64,000 nt of DNA from Ectocarpus siliculosus (taxonomy: Eukaryota > Sar > Phaeophyceae > Ectocarpales > Ectocarpaceae), in the NCBI GenBank assembly GCA_000310025.1, contig FN649751.1, forward strand, positions 916,878 through 980,877. The letters are read 5' to 3'. This document shows positions 25,121 through 37,503 of the stretch, in pieces. The number at the start of each line of letters is the position of its first letter. The first letter of the stretch is position 1. The notes beneath the pieces were generated by a model. It was given only the letters and a program-made list of their open reading frames with translations, was not told the DNA's origin and searched no databases. A program made the position numbers and the translations under genes.

Positions 25121-28100
25121 TCAGGCAGAAAGCAACAGCACCTGTATGGCGGAGTCCATCCACTCCTTCTGCTTCGCGATCCGCTCAGCGTCTGCGGGGT
25201 GCGTGGACAGGTACGCCGGCCCCTTCGAGATGCCCTTTTCCTTCGTCGTCGCTTCCATGCGGCCGAACGTCTGCGAAACGCCCAAAACAACGAGTATTCG
25301 ACAGGCGATGCGGGTGTTGGTGGGGCGCGTAATTCTTGTCGAAAAACGAGTCGCTCCGGCTTTTTTTTGTTGCGTTTGGTGTTTTGAAGGTGTGGCGCCG
25401 ATGTTGGGTGCACATGGTTGGTACACACAACATTGTTGGTCTGTGACCACGGAAAGCATCGGGGTCAGTTGAACGGTAGCGGATGCTGTTGCAGAAGGTA
25501 CCGAGAAGAGACGGGAACGGCTGTAAACGTCAAGACGACAACAACAAAAACAACAACAACAACAACGACAATAGGCCGCCGCGGGGCGTCAGCGGCACAC
25601 ACCAGTCCCCTCCCACCAAAAGCTGAGTCGCGTCAAGATTGGAGCGGGGACCGGGTCGGCAAAGCACACCACACGTTGCCATGACAAGGCTGCTGCACGC
25701 GGAAAGAAATACGCTTCGCGACCACGCCCGTATCTCCCTACCTTTCGTGGCGGCGTTTTGACCGGTAAACCTCACAGAAATCGACACACATTTGACAAGA
25801 ACCTTCGTCCACTAGAGAAACCTAGTCTAGTGCTTGCGTCACATCATGTCACGGTGTGGCCCACGTCACGCAATTCTAAGCATTTTGTTTTACTCAAAAG
25901 TCGTTACAGTTCATACGTAGCATACTCATCGAGTGTTGGTTCACCTCGGGCATCTCGTGTGGATCGAAGCAAGCCTTGGACATCAGCTGAAGGCCGATGA
26001 AGTCAGCCTCGAGCTCCATCTGCAACGGCGCAAAAACAGCAGGGGGGGTGCGAAATGTTTATCCGGCCGCGAGCGGGTAATACGCCTTGTGCTCACCAAG
26101 AACAATAAGTACGTATTGTGTACACAAACAGCAAGGGATTGTGATCGACCTATTAAATATTTTCGTCCATTGTTGGCAGGCCTCAACGAAACCGATGAAA
26201 GAGCGGTTGCGAAACGCATATCCGCCCACTCGCCTCACCTCTCCTCTCCTGGCCCTCCCGACCAGGCAAAGAATGACAAAGATTCATTCCCTCCCACCGT
26301 CATCTCTCAGATGTTGTAAAACTCGAGCGTTGAGCACAGGGAATCAGCTGTTAGACACATCCCTCTCCGCACTGTCCCCCCCCCCCCTCCCCCCCCATCC
26401 CCACCGTGGTAGAGCAAATCACGGTTTTTCTCTCTCTCGCCTCTCACGACATGAACCGAAGGCAGATTGGTTTTCTCTCCTCTCATGCCTCTCGAGCTCT
26501 GAGGGACAGGCACGCAGCAACGGTCCGTCCCTACATCACTTCTCACCTACCTCACGAGAGTTGGGCAAATCGAACACCAGGCCGCCGATCGACCTCGCCA
26601 CATCTTCCTCACCCACATGCCCCAGCACCGAAGTTCCGACCAGGGAGAAGATGAAGAACGTCACAAGAGCAGTCAGAAAAAAAAAAGGCAGAAATATTAG
26701 TGAGGCTCTGGCTCCGTCTTGGAATGTAGAGATGGCGGCATCCGACGCGACGGACTGCAAGATACGCGTGCATCCCTAAAGAACTCCGATGCAACGGAAG
26801 TGGTTGAACTTATCAGTCAGAAGGCAATCGAACTGCTACATACCCCTTCAAAGACGCTCTGTCAACCTCACCGGTTTAGCTAAACAGCCAGTAGGCCATC
26901 GAACTTCTACATACCCCCAAGAAGATGCCCTGTCGCCCTTACCAAAGTACTCGAACCCCGTGACAGCGAAGAGCAGCAGCAGCAGGCCTTCCTTCAAGAA
27001 GCTCTTCGAATCACGGGGCCCAGTCCAACACCAAGCACAGGACGACGGGCACGAAAACGCGGACGGCGACAAGCACGGCAGCAGCAGCAGCCAAGGGGAG
27101 CGGGCAAAGATAGCGTCGGGAGAGAGAGAGAGAGAGAGAGAGAGAGATGTACTGGCGCTCAAAACAGTTGATTTGTTCACCCCAGATATGAATAGCATAA
27201 GATAGGAATGACACGGCACACAGCTCGTGATGTACGGGACGATTTGGTCCACCGTATATGAACCAGCGAGAAGCTATGGTTTATACTACACACATCGGGT
27301 ATGCAAGTCGCAACTGCGTCAAAATTTCGCGATGCAGACATGGAAGGGGGGCACTTTACTCACCTTGCTGAGCTTCTCTCCTGCATGGTTGGCGACAACA
27401 TGTCCCACCTCGTGCCCCAGCACCGAAGCCAAGGCGTCCTCGTTAGGGGTAACTTCGAGAAGGCCGGTAAAGACCACCACCTTCAGGAGGTGCGGCGAAA
27501 CATGAGTACACAGCGGGAACAACTTCGCGTGGTGAAAATCACTTCCGCGCCCGCTCCACACGGCAAGCCGCATTGGCCTATCAGAAAGGAGCGTGCTTGC
27601 CGCCAATCGCGTTGGTTAATCAGACAGGAGGGTGTAATAGGGCCCATCCCGTACGCTACTCGCGGTCGAGAGTAAGGTGTGCAAGGGTTTGTCCAAGGGC
27701 CACAAGATGTTGCTGAGTCTTGTATCGAATACGACACAACTATCGCACGTTTCGAAGGATAATCAAAACACGCGCACCAAGAATGGCGTGCCTGCTTGTG
27801 TCTCATGTTGCGAGATTCTCGACATCCGCGACAACCAACAACTCTCAACATGAGTCAAAGCCTCCGAAAACCAACACGTCAACAACCGCACCAACATCTC
27901 CTTACACACCGAAGCGTACAAAAGGTATACTCAATATGTAGCACCCCGGAAGGCACAGAAGAAAAAATGGTGAGTAACTACCGATTTCGACTCGATCACC
28001 TTGCCGCCGGGCAGCACAAAGGCGTTCATGCTGTCGTCTCTCACGACGATGAACTCCCACGTGCACCCCTTGAGCCCGCTTGCCTGTGCGATCCGTTTGC

Positions 28101-31100
28101 CGATCCGCTCCACCGTTTGCGTAGCCTGCGATTCGATTCGATTGCATTGCGCAGCACCAGGCCAAAGCCAAAATAAACTTGTCTCAAGAGCTAGGACACG
28201 TCCTCTTACACGATATTTTGCCGACAAGGAAAGAGGCACTCTTTGGGACCCATCTCCCCCCGTACATGAATTGCGCTGCGGGTGAAGGTGGCTTGATGGC
28301 GTACCGTAGTTGTGCGTGTCATGGCACCCATCAGTGTTATGGCAACGGGGCGTGCAACAAAAGCCTTACACGGCATAATATAATTCCATTTCCACACACG
28401 GTGCGATATCAACCATATCAAACCAGCGTAGGACGAAAATATGTGTGCTTCCGCAAGGAACCGGTAACCTCCGGGCCACGTTTAACTGTATGTAACGCCC
28501 GGCTGTGAGAGTGCCGGTAGGGATCAATTCAGGCGCCATTCCTTTCATGTACGTATATCGTTCCGTCGAGGTGTGCACGTAGAGACGGCCCCAAAGCACA
28601 CTGTCATTGCTTCCGTATCGCACCCATCGATGCCATCGCAGCGGAGTGTGTTGGAAATCTAGAACGAAATGGTTTAATTGCATTAACGCACCGTTATCGG
28701 TGATATGGCACCCATCGGTGTTATGGCACCGGGGTTCGACAAAAAGCAATGGTTTAACCCTTACGTGACTGGGTTAATTTTATTTTTCTGTTTTTTTCCC
28801 CACAACTGGCTCTCTGCGGTCTAAGATCTTCCAAGCATGCGTGTACACCCGTAAATTACGGCGGCAAGGATGGTGCAGCGGTGGCCATGTGTGGGGCTCA
28901 CAGGGATGGGGACGCGGTATATGTAAGGGTGACGAACAGGAGTACAGTAGTACTACTGCTGTACAGCAGTAGCAGCTATGCGGAGAGAAATAGACTGCTG
29001 TACAGCAGCAGTAGTTTCAGAGCAGGTGTGCATGCCTGTCTCCGACAGCAACCATCCGCACAGAGGATGTACCTGTGCAACCAATACCTGTTGGCACATC
29101 TTCTCCACCTCATCCTTGGACAGAGCATACGGCAAGCGCAAATGCTAGCGGCGCTAGACGCGAAGACGCTGACGGGAAACCGCCTCACAGAAGCGCCAGA
29201 TCGACAAAGAAACGGCCCGCTCCATCAGAGAATCGAGACCATCATCCACTATCGCACAAAATGCATAAAAATCGTGATAAATTTAACTATTCTGTACTAC
29301 AAATAGAGAGCTGTGATCGGAGCTGTAGTCCCGAAAACCCTTGCCTTTGAGCGAAGTTTTGCACACAGCAGACGAACCACCCTTCACTCCCAATATTGGA
29401 AACCACACGCACCGCAATCACAACAACATCAAGCACCGAGGCAGTACGTTAGCATCGGCTCCGGTGTGCGCTTTCTCTGCTCCCCCACGCGGATGCGGCA
29501 CCGGGTTGATCACATGTTCAGGGTGCTGTATGTACCCTCCAGTGGTGGTATTTTGCATGTGAATCTTGGACAGCCGGTAGGCAGTAGATTGGATCTGGAA
29601 AGGATATCTGCCCCACGTCAGAGAGATTAGGCATGGGTGAATAGTATTGTACTATGTGAGTCCTGTGCGCATTGCTGATAAGCGTGCTTTTGGGGTGGGC
29701 TGCCTGTGTCTCCCTGCTGGTCTCTATGTATGTTTTTTGCTCTTAGCCGAGGCACAACGGCGATCTTTCGGCACGCAAAGTGATCGGAGCTGAGAACGGA
29801 GCTGAATCGGCCTGTAGTCACATAAGGGTTACGAGAGATTGCACCCCGGTGCCATAACACGCACTCATGCTGTATACCGAGGAATATTACAACTGAAGGA
29901 CAAAGGCGACAAACACCATCATCCGTGTTGAAGGCCGAACCACGTGTGCAACGGGAGAGCTACAAAGCGTGCATATTGGCCACAGCACGCAGAGCGAAGA
30001 TCTCCAAAGCCGAGCAACTTCAAGGCAGTGCAAACACTCAATGAAACCAACAGACGGGCGTTGACAACCAACCATGTAAAGGATGCCCCGGCAATTTCCC
30101 AAGCCCCAACCGTACACGAACAGGCTTCACGCCATTTCGACGTGGCTGCGCTATGGTAACTAACACGAAACTAATCCTAACGATAACCACAAGGTCACTG
30201 CCAATGATTTGGTTGGACTTTCCCCCGTGCCTACGTTGTGCCCACGTCATTTATCAAAACCACGGGGACACACCTGGTGTGTGCTGGGCAGGATGTTAGG
30301 GCCGCACTCCTCCTTCACGGAGGCCCAATTACTCTTGGAGATGCCCTTCAAGAATTCCCCGTCTGCGCCGGAAAGGGAACGCACGCAGTACAGGCACGGA
30401 AACTGATTGCTGAAAGGAAAAACAACTCGTGCTGTACACGCTGGCCCGGCGTGTCAAAGCAAGAGAGGATTTAGCGATGTGATTTCTTCGAAAGGGTGGT
30501 GCCCCACAGGCGTGCTCACGAGCAAGGGGCGGCCTGCGAAGGGAAGAGGCGGCGACACCAACGACGACGACGCAAACCCTAAAATACGTGCGACATGCAC
30601 GCAGCACTGCTGCTCGGGCGCCACAACACGTGACGAAACGCGTAGGGCTCACATATCAGAGCGAACAAAACAGCCCGATTCGGGGGCCACACATCATCCG
30701 GGACGTTGCACACTCGCCCTGAGAGCAACCATGCTTGTAGATATCTGGCGTCTTTCCAACCACGGAAAAAACACATGAGGTGCGATCGTCGAGGGACGCC
30801 ATTGGCTTCACTATCCCCTGTGCAAGGGGATATATCTCGCACCCGATGAGCTATGAGCTATGAGCCTTGAAATGCTTCGTCAGCGAGGGCCCCGACACCA
30901 ACGGTACCATGCCCGGTGCCCGCAAGCCTCTGCCACAACAAGAAATTGCAATCCCCCGAAGGCAGCCGTTTGACAAACGCCTTTCAGCTCACCTCTGGAG
31001 ATAATCATGAACCGTTTCCGATGCGTGTAGGGCGCCTCATCCTGGTTCACCTGCCAGATCACCACCCCCGCCAACACGGCCGCACCGCACGCTCCCGCGG

Positions 31101-31140
31101 TCCCCTTATTGGCCTTCCGCACCCTCTGCTGTTGGCGCTC
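25121..31140 (-). CDS. OMA1: OMA1 mitochondrial inner-membrane metallopeptidase (M48), 5' exon missing
   Basis: OMA1 is a zinc protease of the mitochondrial inner membrane that cleaves OPA1 and DELE1 in animals under stress. Exons (minus strand): 31140-30993, 30362-30274, 28125-28000, 27480-27364, 27003-26943, 26603-26551, 26019-25945, 25270-25121. Borders are GT/AG and all phases match, giving 272 residues. Order of motifs: a membrane segment GAAVLAGVVIWQV, then HRKRFMIIS, ILPSTHQ, the core WEFIVVRDDSMNAFVLPGGK, zinc motif HEVGH in VLGHEVGHVVANHAGEKLS, a hydrophobic LLLLLFAVTG segment, LPNSREMELEADFIGLQLM with the third zinc ligand Glu, ACFDP, and LSTHPADAERI. The first coding exon with the presequence was not found; the 31140 edge is the nearest acceptor-like site (CAG), and the frame stays open upstream. 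One intron carries a 1.14-kb inverted-repeat element. A (GA)n run lies at 27121-27147 in another intron. Confidence 0.92.
28320..28372. repeat. Partial copy of inverted-repeat element end
   Basis: ATGGCACCCATCAGTGTTAT and the following 25 bp closely match 28704-28750, the outer edge and left terminus of the element at 28718-29860, in the same direction and 384 bp away. It may be a remnant of an earlier insertion. Confidence 0.6.
28718..29860. mobile_element. Non-autonomous inverted-repeat DNA element in OMA1 intron
   Basis: The left end GTGTTATGGCACCGGGGT is exactly inverted at the right end (29843-29860). A second inner match, TAACCCTTACGTGACT against TAACCCTTATGTGACT in reverse complement, lies at a similar distance from each end, giving ends of about 50 bp. 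The 1.04-kb interior has no transposase-like frame. A small inner palindrome around ACTGCTGTACAGCAGT lies at about 28957-29010. I could not define a target duplication. Superfamily unknown. Confidence 0.7.
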
Positions 31141-32853
31141 CTGCCACCGGTGTTGCCGCGATGCTCTGCCTCTACCTCGGGAGGAGAATTCTCGAGTGAG
31201 GGATCGCAGCGCCCATTGCTGCTGCTGCTGCTGTCTGCAAGCTTGTGGCCTGCACCGGCAGGGCGAATTTCAGACCGGTGGAGGAGTAACCAACCCTTGA
31301 AGCGGTTTCGTCCTCGTGTTCGGACGGAAGATGCAGACGAAGTATGCTAATAGCTCCGGGTTAGCAAATAAGTTGCAGTAGCACATTACACTTTCCGGAA
31401 AACATGCGACATGGCTTTGCGCCCGGTACCTCTGGGAAGAGAGGCCTGGATACATCCAAAAGGACCTACCCTCACAACGCTGTTTGCGTTGCAAGAGGGT
31501 TGGGTGCCGTGTTCTGGAAGGTGTCAAGTACTGGAATTGATCCCCAATTTTGTGGTACGATAGAGTAGTGGTACATGGTAGACGAGAGCTACGGCATGAT
31601 CATAAGCGTGCGAGACAGAGGGATATTTCACCGTCACGACCGGCTGTAGGCGGAGCACTGCACACCAGCGCTTCCGCGTGTATATGTTGTATTCAAATGT
31701 ACGCGCCATGCGTTGTTGGCAGAGGCTATACGTGAGAATGAACAGAGAGCGAGAAACCTTGTTCGGGATGAAACCTACACGCTGCAATCGTCACCGCACC
31801 GCACATGCCCTGTGCCCTATAGCTACTGCTGCTGCTGACGCTGCTGCAGGTCACCCACTCGTATGCACACCGAAAATTAACGCTGACTCCATCCATACCT
31901 GAGAGGAGTGCGGGTCCCGTGTGCGCTGCATTTTTCGCTAAAAACACGACGGGTTGCCGGTGCTCTGGCTACCCGGTTCCCCAAAGATATCACCTTAATC
32001 ATCGAGGGCCTAAGGTATCACGGCGAGGAAGCTACCGACAGACCAATGGCCCAGAGGAAGACAACCGAAAGGGCCGTGCGGCGTTGTGCGCCCTATGCGG
32101 CGCAATCGGGAAAAATTGGAGTTCCAACTTGATGTCGAAGGTTCTCCAGCCAGGGATCATTCATCATTCCTGTTCCGGGTTCGGGGGACGGGTCGGTAAG
32201 ATCGGGAGAGCCCTTACAATAGAGCTTCTCGAATCGCGCGCGACACTGCACAGAAGAATCTGCGGCTAACTCCGCATAGAGTAGCCTCGTTGTTTTGTCT
32301 GGACGGCAAGGTATGTCCTCAGGGGTGCAGTGCAACTCCATCTTTCCATCGGAGGAAGGGGGCACGCCGGTGGTACGTTTGGTGTGATGCGACCCACGCG
32401 AAAATCTGTCTTCCCCTTGAACACGTCAAACATGTAAGAAGAGCTAGAGTTCCCAGTACTGTTGCATCATCACCATTCAGGCTCAACAAGAGTGAACTGA
32501 ATGCCGCATGTAAACTTCATTCCACCCGGCTTTTTGCACCGGAAAATGCACATGTACAGTACTCGAAAAATGTGAAATTCTCACAGGTGGTCCTTCACCA
32601 CATCCGTACCTGACAGGCAACACAACAGGACGACAATCTACGAACTCCGAACCCACCGACTTCGGATGGCCCCTCCTGCCGCATCGCTCTGCTCCCTTCC
32701 CCCCCCCCCCCCCCCTCTCTCTCTGCAATAACTGGCAGTATTCTTTTCGCTGAACGAACAGTAATAGACTAATAATACCGGCATGTACAAAGAAAGAAAG
32801 GCATTTCATGACCTCCATTGTACGAGCCGAGTCTTTCTCTTCATCCCCCGTCG
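31141..32853. other. Interval between OMA1 and orphan gene
   Basis: It should contain the OMA1 first exon and promoter and the 3' end of the orphan gene. A minus-strand frame at 32365-32093 is open for 90 codons but has no presequence character. A poly-C/(CT)n tract lies at 32700-32726. Nothing else could be supported. Confidence 0.4.
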
Positions 32854-35800
32854 TCAAGGCGGAGCATCCAAGCACGCAACGATAGTTTGGTACCACACGA
32901 TGGTACTGTCTGCATCCCTCTCCATGCGGCCTTGCCTGACGTTTCCATCCCCAAATTCCCCTTCCCGTTCCCCACTTCCGCATGTTGGTGCTTTCATAAC
33001 TTCAAGCTGGAGACGTCGAGCCTTTCCGCTCAACCTAGCCGCCCTAAAACCACCACCACCATTGCGTACCGGAAGTTTGGAACCAGCCTCGGACGGGTGG
33101 TCCTGTCCTTGAACTTCACCCTCCTCTTCCTCTCCCGCGTCCCGTGCACGCTTCCGTTCCTGGCCATAAGAAGAAGATGGCACCTCCGCAGAAGGTACCG
33201 CAGCAGACGTCTGTGGGGATAAAGAAGGCTTGCCTGGTGCCGCCTCGTGGTGCCCTGCGCATGATTGACTCCCGTTCAGAGTGCTGCTACGGCCGGGACG
33301 GAGTTGGAGATCACCTGGAGGCATGACACCCTGTGAGACCGTCTTGATACTACCGCCGTCTTCTCCCACCGAAACTCCACCACCACCAATACCACCACTG
33401 CCACCAGGCTCGGTTGGTGCATCGCCTCCGTTGGCAGGGAGAGCCGCCACATCTCGCTCATTGGCTGCTACAGATTTCGGTCCCTGGCTCGCCGTAAAGG
33501 TGTTGAGGTCTGCTTGACGTGGCTGCTGTTCGCCTTCTTCTTGGTTGTGCCCTATTTTGGGATCAGTGGGCTCTGGCGACACCAGCATCTCCATAGAAGC
33601 TTCGTGCTGACGCTCAGGTGTATTTTGGGTATCCCCGGCAGTCACAGGAATACCATCCTCTGTCGGTTGACTGAACGTTCAGCACAACAAGAAGCACGGT
33701 AGTGCAGAGAGAGCAGGTTGGTTGATACCGTACTGCACTATCGCCTGGGTTCGGTGATGTTCTAGGCGTCTCGGGGGGCGGCAAGCAAAACAACAAACAC
33801 CCCGCAGAACACGGACGGGCTCTGTTCTATACTCGCTTGCCCGGTCATTCGGCCATCTACCGTGCACTCGTTTCGAGGCGCCTACATTGTATTCATTTTC
33901 CATATATTCGAGGTATGCATGTGAGGGGTAATTGGCAGCAAGAACACGTGCTGCTCCGGGAGCTCGTAGAGGTTGGCGGACTCAGGAAGTCGGTGCATTC
34001 GAGCACTGCTAGCACATGCCAGACGACCCTAATCAGGTCCATTGGAAATTGTACGTTCAATGACGTATGTATGATGTTAGAGCCAAACACAACGAAGTTT
34101 ATTGCAGTGAACTCCGACGACCCTAACTATCGCTCCTGTGGAATCCGCATACACATGGACATTGATCACCACTAGGTTAGAGATATGCTCTTTCCGTACG
34201 CCGTTCCTACCTGCTGCTGTTGGTCTCTCCCTCCAACGCTTCAGCGCCTGTCTGACTACCAGTGACCACCACCTCCAGTTCGGGTCCCTGGCAAAAGTGC
34301 ATCATCAGCTCCGGGCTCCCACCGCCGTCTTCGCAACCGCGGTCGTAGTCGTTAGCCGATGTCGGCGTCGATGGTGGTGGCGGCGACTGCAGGGACTCAA
34401 ATGCGTCAGGATGTTCGGCGTTTGCATCGTTGGGTTCAGGGGACTGGTCCCCCTGTCCCACTTCGGCCTGTGGGGTAGCTCGGACAGGAACGCTCGCGTG
34501 CAACGGAGGCGCACCCGTCTTTCCATCCCTGCCGTGCCGAAAACTTGCCTCCCGCACAGTCCTCTCTTCGGACGTGTCCCGAACCTTGGCGCTATTGCTG
34601 CCCGACGCGTCATAGGCCGTAGGCGTTCTGGCGTCTAGAGCCCCGCCAAATAAACCCCACGTCCGAGCCAACATATCGAAGGCTGCCGAGAGAGGAGTAA
34701 AAGACATATCCGGACGGGTCAGTGACCAACTCATGGTAAAAGCGAGGCAAGGGTGGGGAGGGTGGGGCGCAGAGGCGCACTTCTCCTGTTTAACGTAGCT
34801 TCATACCTTGAACAGTCCCCCATGTGATGGGTGCTTGAGGGTCGTTGTTGAGACCGGCGCCTTGTTTGGCAGTGGTGGCACAGTACCGAATTTACGGGGA
34901 AATTGTCTGCTCGGTAGGCATCCTTGAACAGGAAATCGCATTTAAGCGTGGTACCTGGGGGCGCTGCGTCCCTTGATGGAGGGTTCATCAAGTCCTCGTG
35001 GTCGAGCATGGGACCCTGTTCAAGATCCGAGTCGTACTCTCCTTGAGATCGATGGTGAACCTAATTGTCGGGAGACTTTCGGATGAAGGAGCTGCAACAA
35101 GTGTATTTGCTGTTGGTTACTTTGCGTTGGGCAGAGGAAGCGCGCGCGAACTATCATGAAACTCTCTTGCAACCACACGCACGACAATACAAACCCGACA
35201 GCAGGGTTTCAATATTCCAGCTTATCGTTGTGGCTTAATGAGCTGGGTGATCAACCTACAACGTCGAGGACAGGTGGGATGTCAATACCGACGACGCCCC
35301 ATTCTCGGTTGATCTGGGTTGCGCCTAGGGTTACGGAGAGACGTGCCGACGACGAACTAAACACTGCCCTTTCGTATGACCACGACAGGCAAGAAGAGCG
35401 TAGCTTGCTAACCTCAGAACCGTCTTCGCGGTGGCGACCCCTCGGTTGGACCTGTTCCTCCGCCGGCGCTTGGCCATAGAAATCGGGACCACAGTCGGAC
35501 GCTGAGCTGCTGCCGCAACGAGCACAGATCAAGCGGAGAAACGAGAATATCTCGATCAGACAGGATTTATCCTAAGCCATCACATCACGACCTTGCCAAA
35601 ATTTCGGTTTGGATATGTTACATAGCGCGTTGTTCATCAATTGGGAATGCAATGACCACTTTTTGCGCGGCCTGTGTATTGAAGGGAATGAATTTAGCTT
35701 TCGCCCATTGCATTGTTGAAACATCTCTGGTCCTTTTGCGTCGATTGCCGATCCCCAGAATTAGACGACCCGGGTTCGATGTTTCTCTCTTCAGGCCGAC

Positions 35801-37503
35801 AGCCACAATCCTTACATCAAATCTGTGTAATCCTTCCACAAAAACGTTTGTCGCACAATCGGCCTTCAAACCGTGAGCGAAGGCGAGGAAAGGTTATCTT
35901 GTTCAATAATTGTTTGCCACATCACCAACTCCCGGCTCATACTTCGTGATTTTGCCCAATACCTCTCGAGCGCGTACTGACGGTTGCCGCGAAAATCTGA
36001 TGGCATGTTTTCCTTCCACAGCCCCGCCGGTGTTGCTGGGGGGCTTGAGCGGTTGCCGTCACGCAGTCCTCCGGCGATAGAAAACCTAGGTAGTCCGCCG
36101 GCATTTCCGGACTCACGCACTCCGAACTGGGTACCGGTAGTGTCGCGGTTGTTGTCGTAGTCGTTGGTAGGAAAGACCAGCCCCCCCACGGACGAGGCCG
36201 CGACCGTCGTTGTTGCAGACGATGTCGCGGTGAGAGGACCATCAACCACCGGCGAACCGTCTTGCGCAACCGCGAATCCGTCGTTGAAGAAGCGCATAGT
36301 GTGCTCTGCCTAACCGAACAAACCATCGGAAATAGGGGGTTATCTGAAGCCAACCAAGCCCGGGCACGTTTAGGTGCCAGCGGAGATGATCGTCTTCCCA
36401 CACTCACTCCAGAAGTCGGGGACTACCAGCAGCAGTACCCGGCTGCATATAGCTCCGTCTATTTAGAAAAAGCACGCCGTTTTCAGACACCGAGATACGT
36501 CCAGGGAACTAGTCGTCCATGGATGTACTCCGGGGGTCTGGCAGGAAAATGTCGGTGCACGCCGTGCTTGCCAAATATCCTATCCCACAAACTACAGTAA
36601 ACGGCAGAAGTAGCTCACCGGATCGCTTGCGCGGCCCAACTGACCCATGACCCTTGGCGTCCTGTTATGATCAGCGTTCGTACCGTCGCTATCAGCAGCA
36701 GCACTAGCAGTACCAGCAGAACTATCCCCGGGAAGCGCGTGACCTCTGTATCGGCCCTTTTCCACGCGTGGTCCAGACGAGTTGCTAACGCCATCGCCTA
36801 TGCCAGCACATTCACTACCAATAGGCTCCTCCTCGTATGAGTTTCCAAAGTCTTGTTGCTCGGCTGTGCCCCCCCCCCCACCAAACACAAGCTGCCTCCT
36901 CTCGAGAGGTAAAAGTGTGTGCCTGTGTGGGCAATCATCAGGCTGTGTGGGGAGTAGTAAACCTCCGTCACGAAAGCTCGCCGTCGGCCGCTGCTGGCGG
37001 GGGTGATGGCGCAGCGGCCTCTCAAACTCATGATCGTCGCTAGAACCTCGCCTGGGGCCATCGGTTGGCAACGCCGCCCGAGGAATACGTGCCATACCAT
37101 TGCTGCCTTGTTGCTGCCGAACAGTGGCGTTGAATGGGGGCGTCACCTCGAGGTCAAGCGTTCCCGGCTGGAAATCTGGTGTGGTATCAGGCCCCAGCGT
37201 GGTCACATTGGACGGCGGGGAGGTTGGTTTTTCCGCCGTCGTGTGCTCTGCTGCCGCCGAGCCGGCTACGGTACGCTGCAACGCGGACACCTTGTGGGTG
37301 GAGGGAAGCTGTTGGGTCCATCGAGACTTCAGCCGGGATACGTCGGCGGACTGCTGACCAGACGGAGGCAGCGGGAGAGAAAGCGGCCAGCATTGGTATT
37401 TTGACGGGGGGCGAGAACCAAGGAGAGGGAGGCAGACAATAGCAGTTCTTCCCGCAATGAAAGGGTCTATGAAACAATCTACTGAGACTTTGGCCTCACA
37501 CAT
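32854..37503 (-). CDS. Hypothetical 899-residue low-complexity protein
   Basis: I do not recognise this protein. Six minus-strand exons join with matching phases: 37503-36619, 36309-35963, 35509-35413, 35036-34955, 34682-34211, 33670-32854, totalling exactly 900 codons. That coherence over five introns, several with good polypyrimidine tracts, is the main evidence for a gene. Composition is Ser/Pro/Gly/Thr/Glu-rich and predicted disordered. Acidic patches (YDSDLEQGPMLDHEDLMNPP, and DAGEEEEGEVQGQDHPSEAG) sit near a basic stretch (FRAARLSGKARRLQLEVMK) close to the C-terminus. No membrane segment or enzyme motif is visible. The start at 37503 is the first ATG of the open frame and is tentative. 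A nuclear or regulatory scaffold role is possible but unproven. Confidence 0.6.

Noticed and set aside
26551-26760. Minus frame with a long hydrophobic run (FLPFFFLTALVTFFIFSLVG) as an OMA1 membrane exon
   Set aside because: The hydrophobicity comes from the polypyrimidine tract before an acceptor; a start at 26603 gives matching phase and a family-like sequence.
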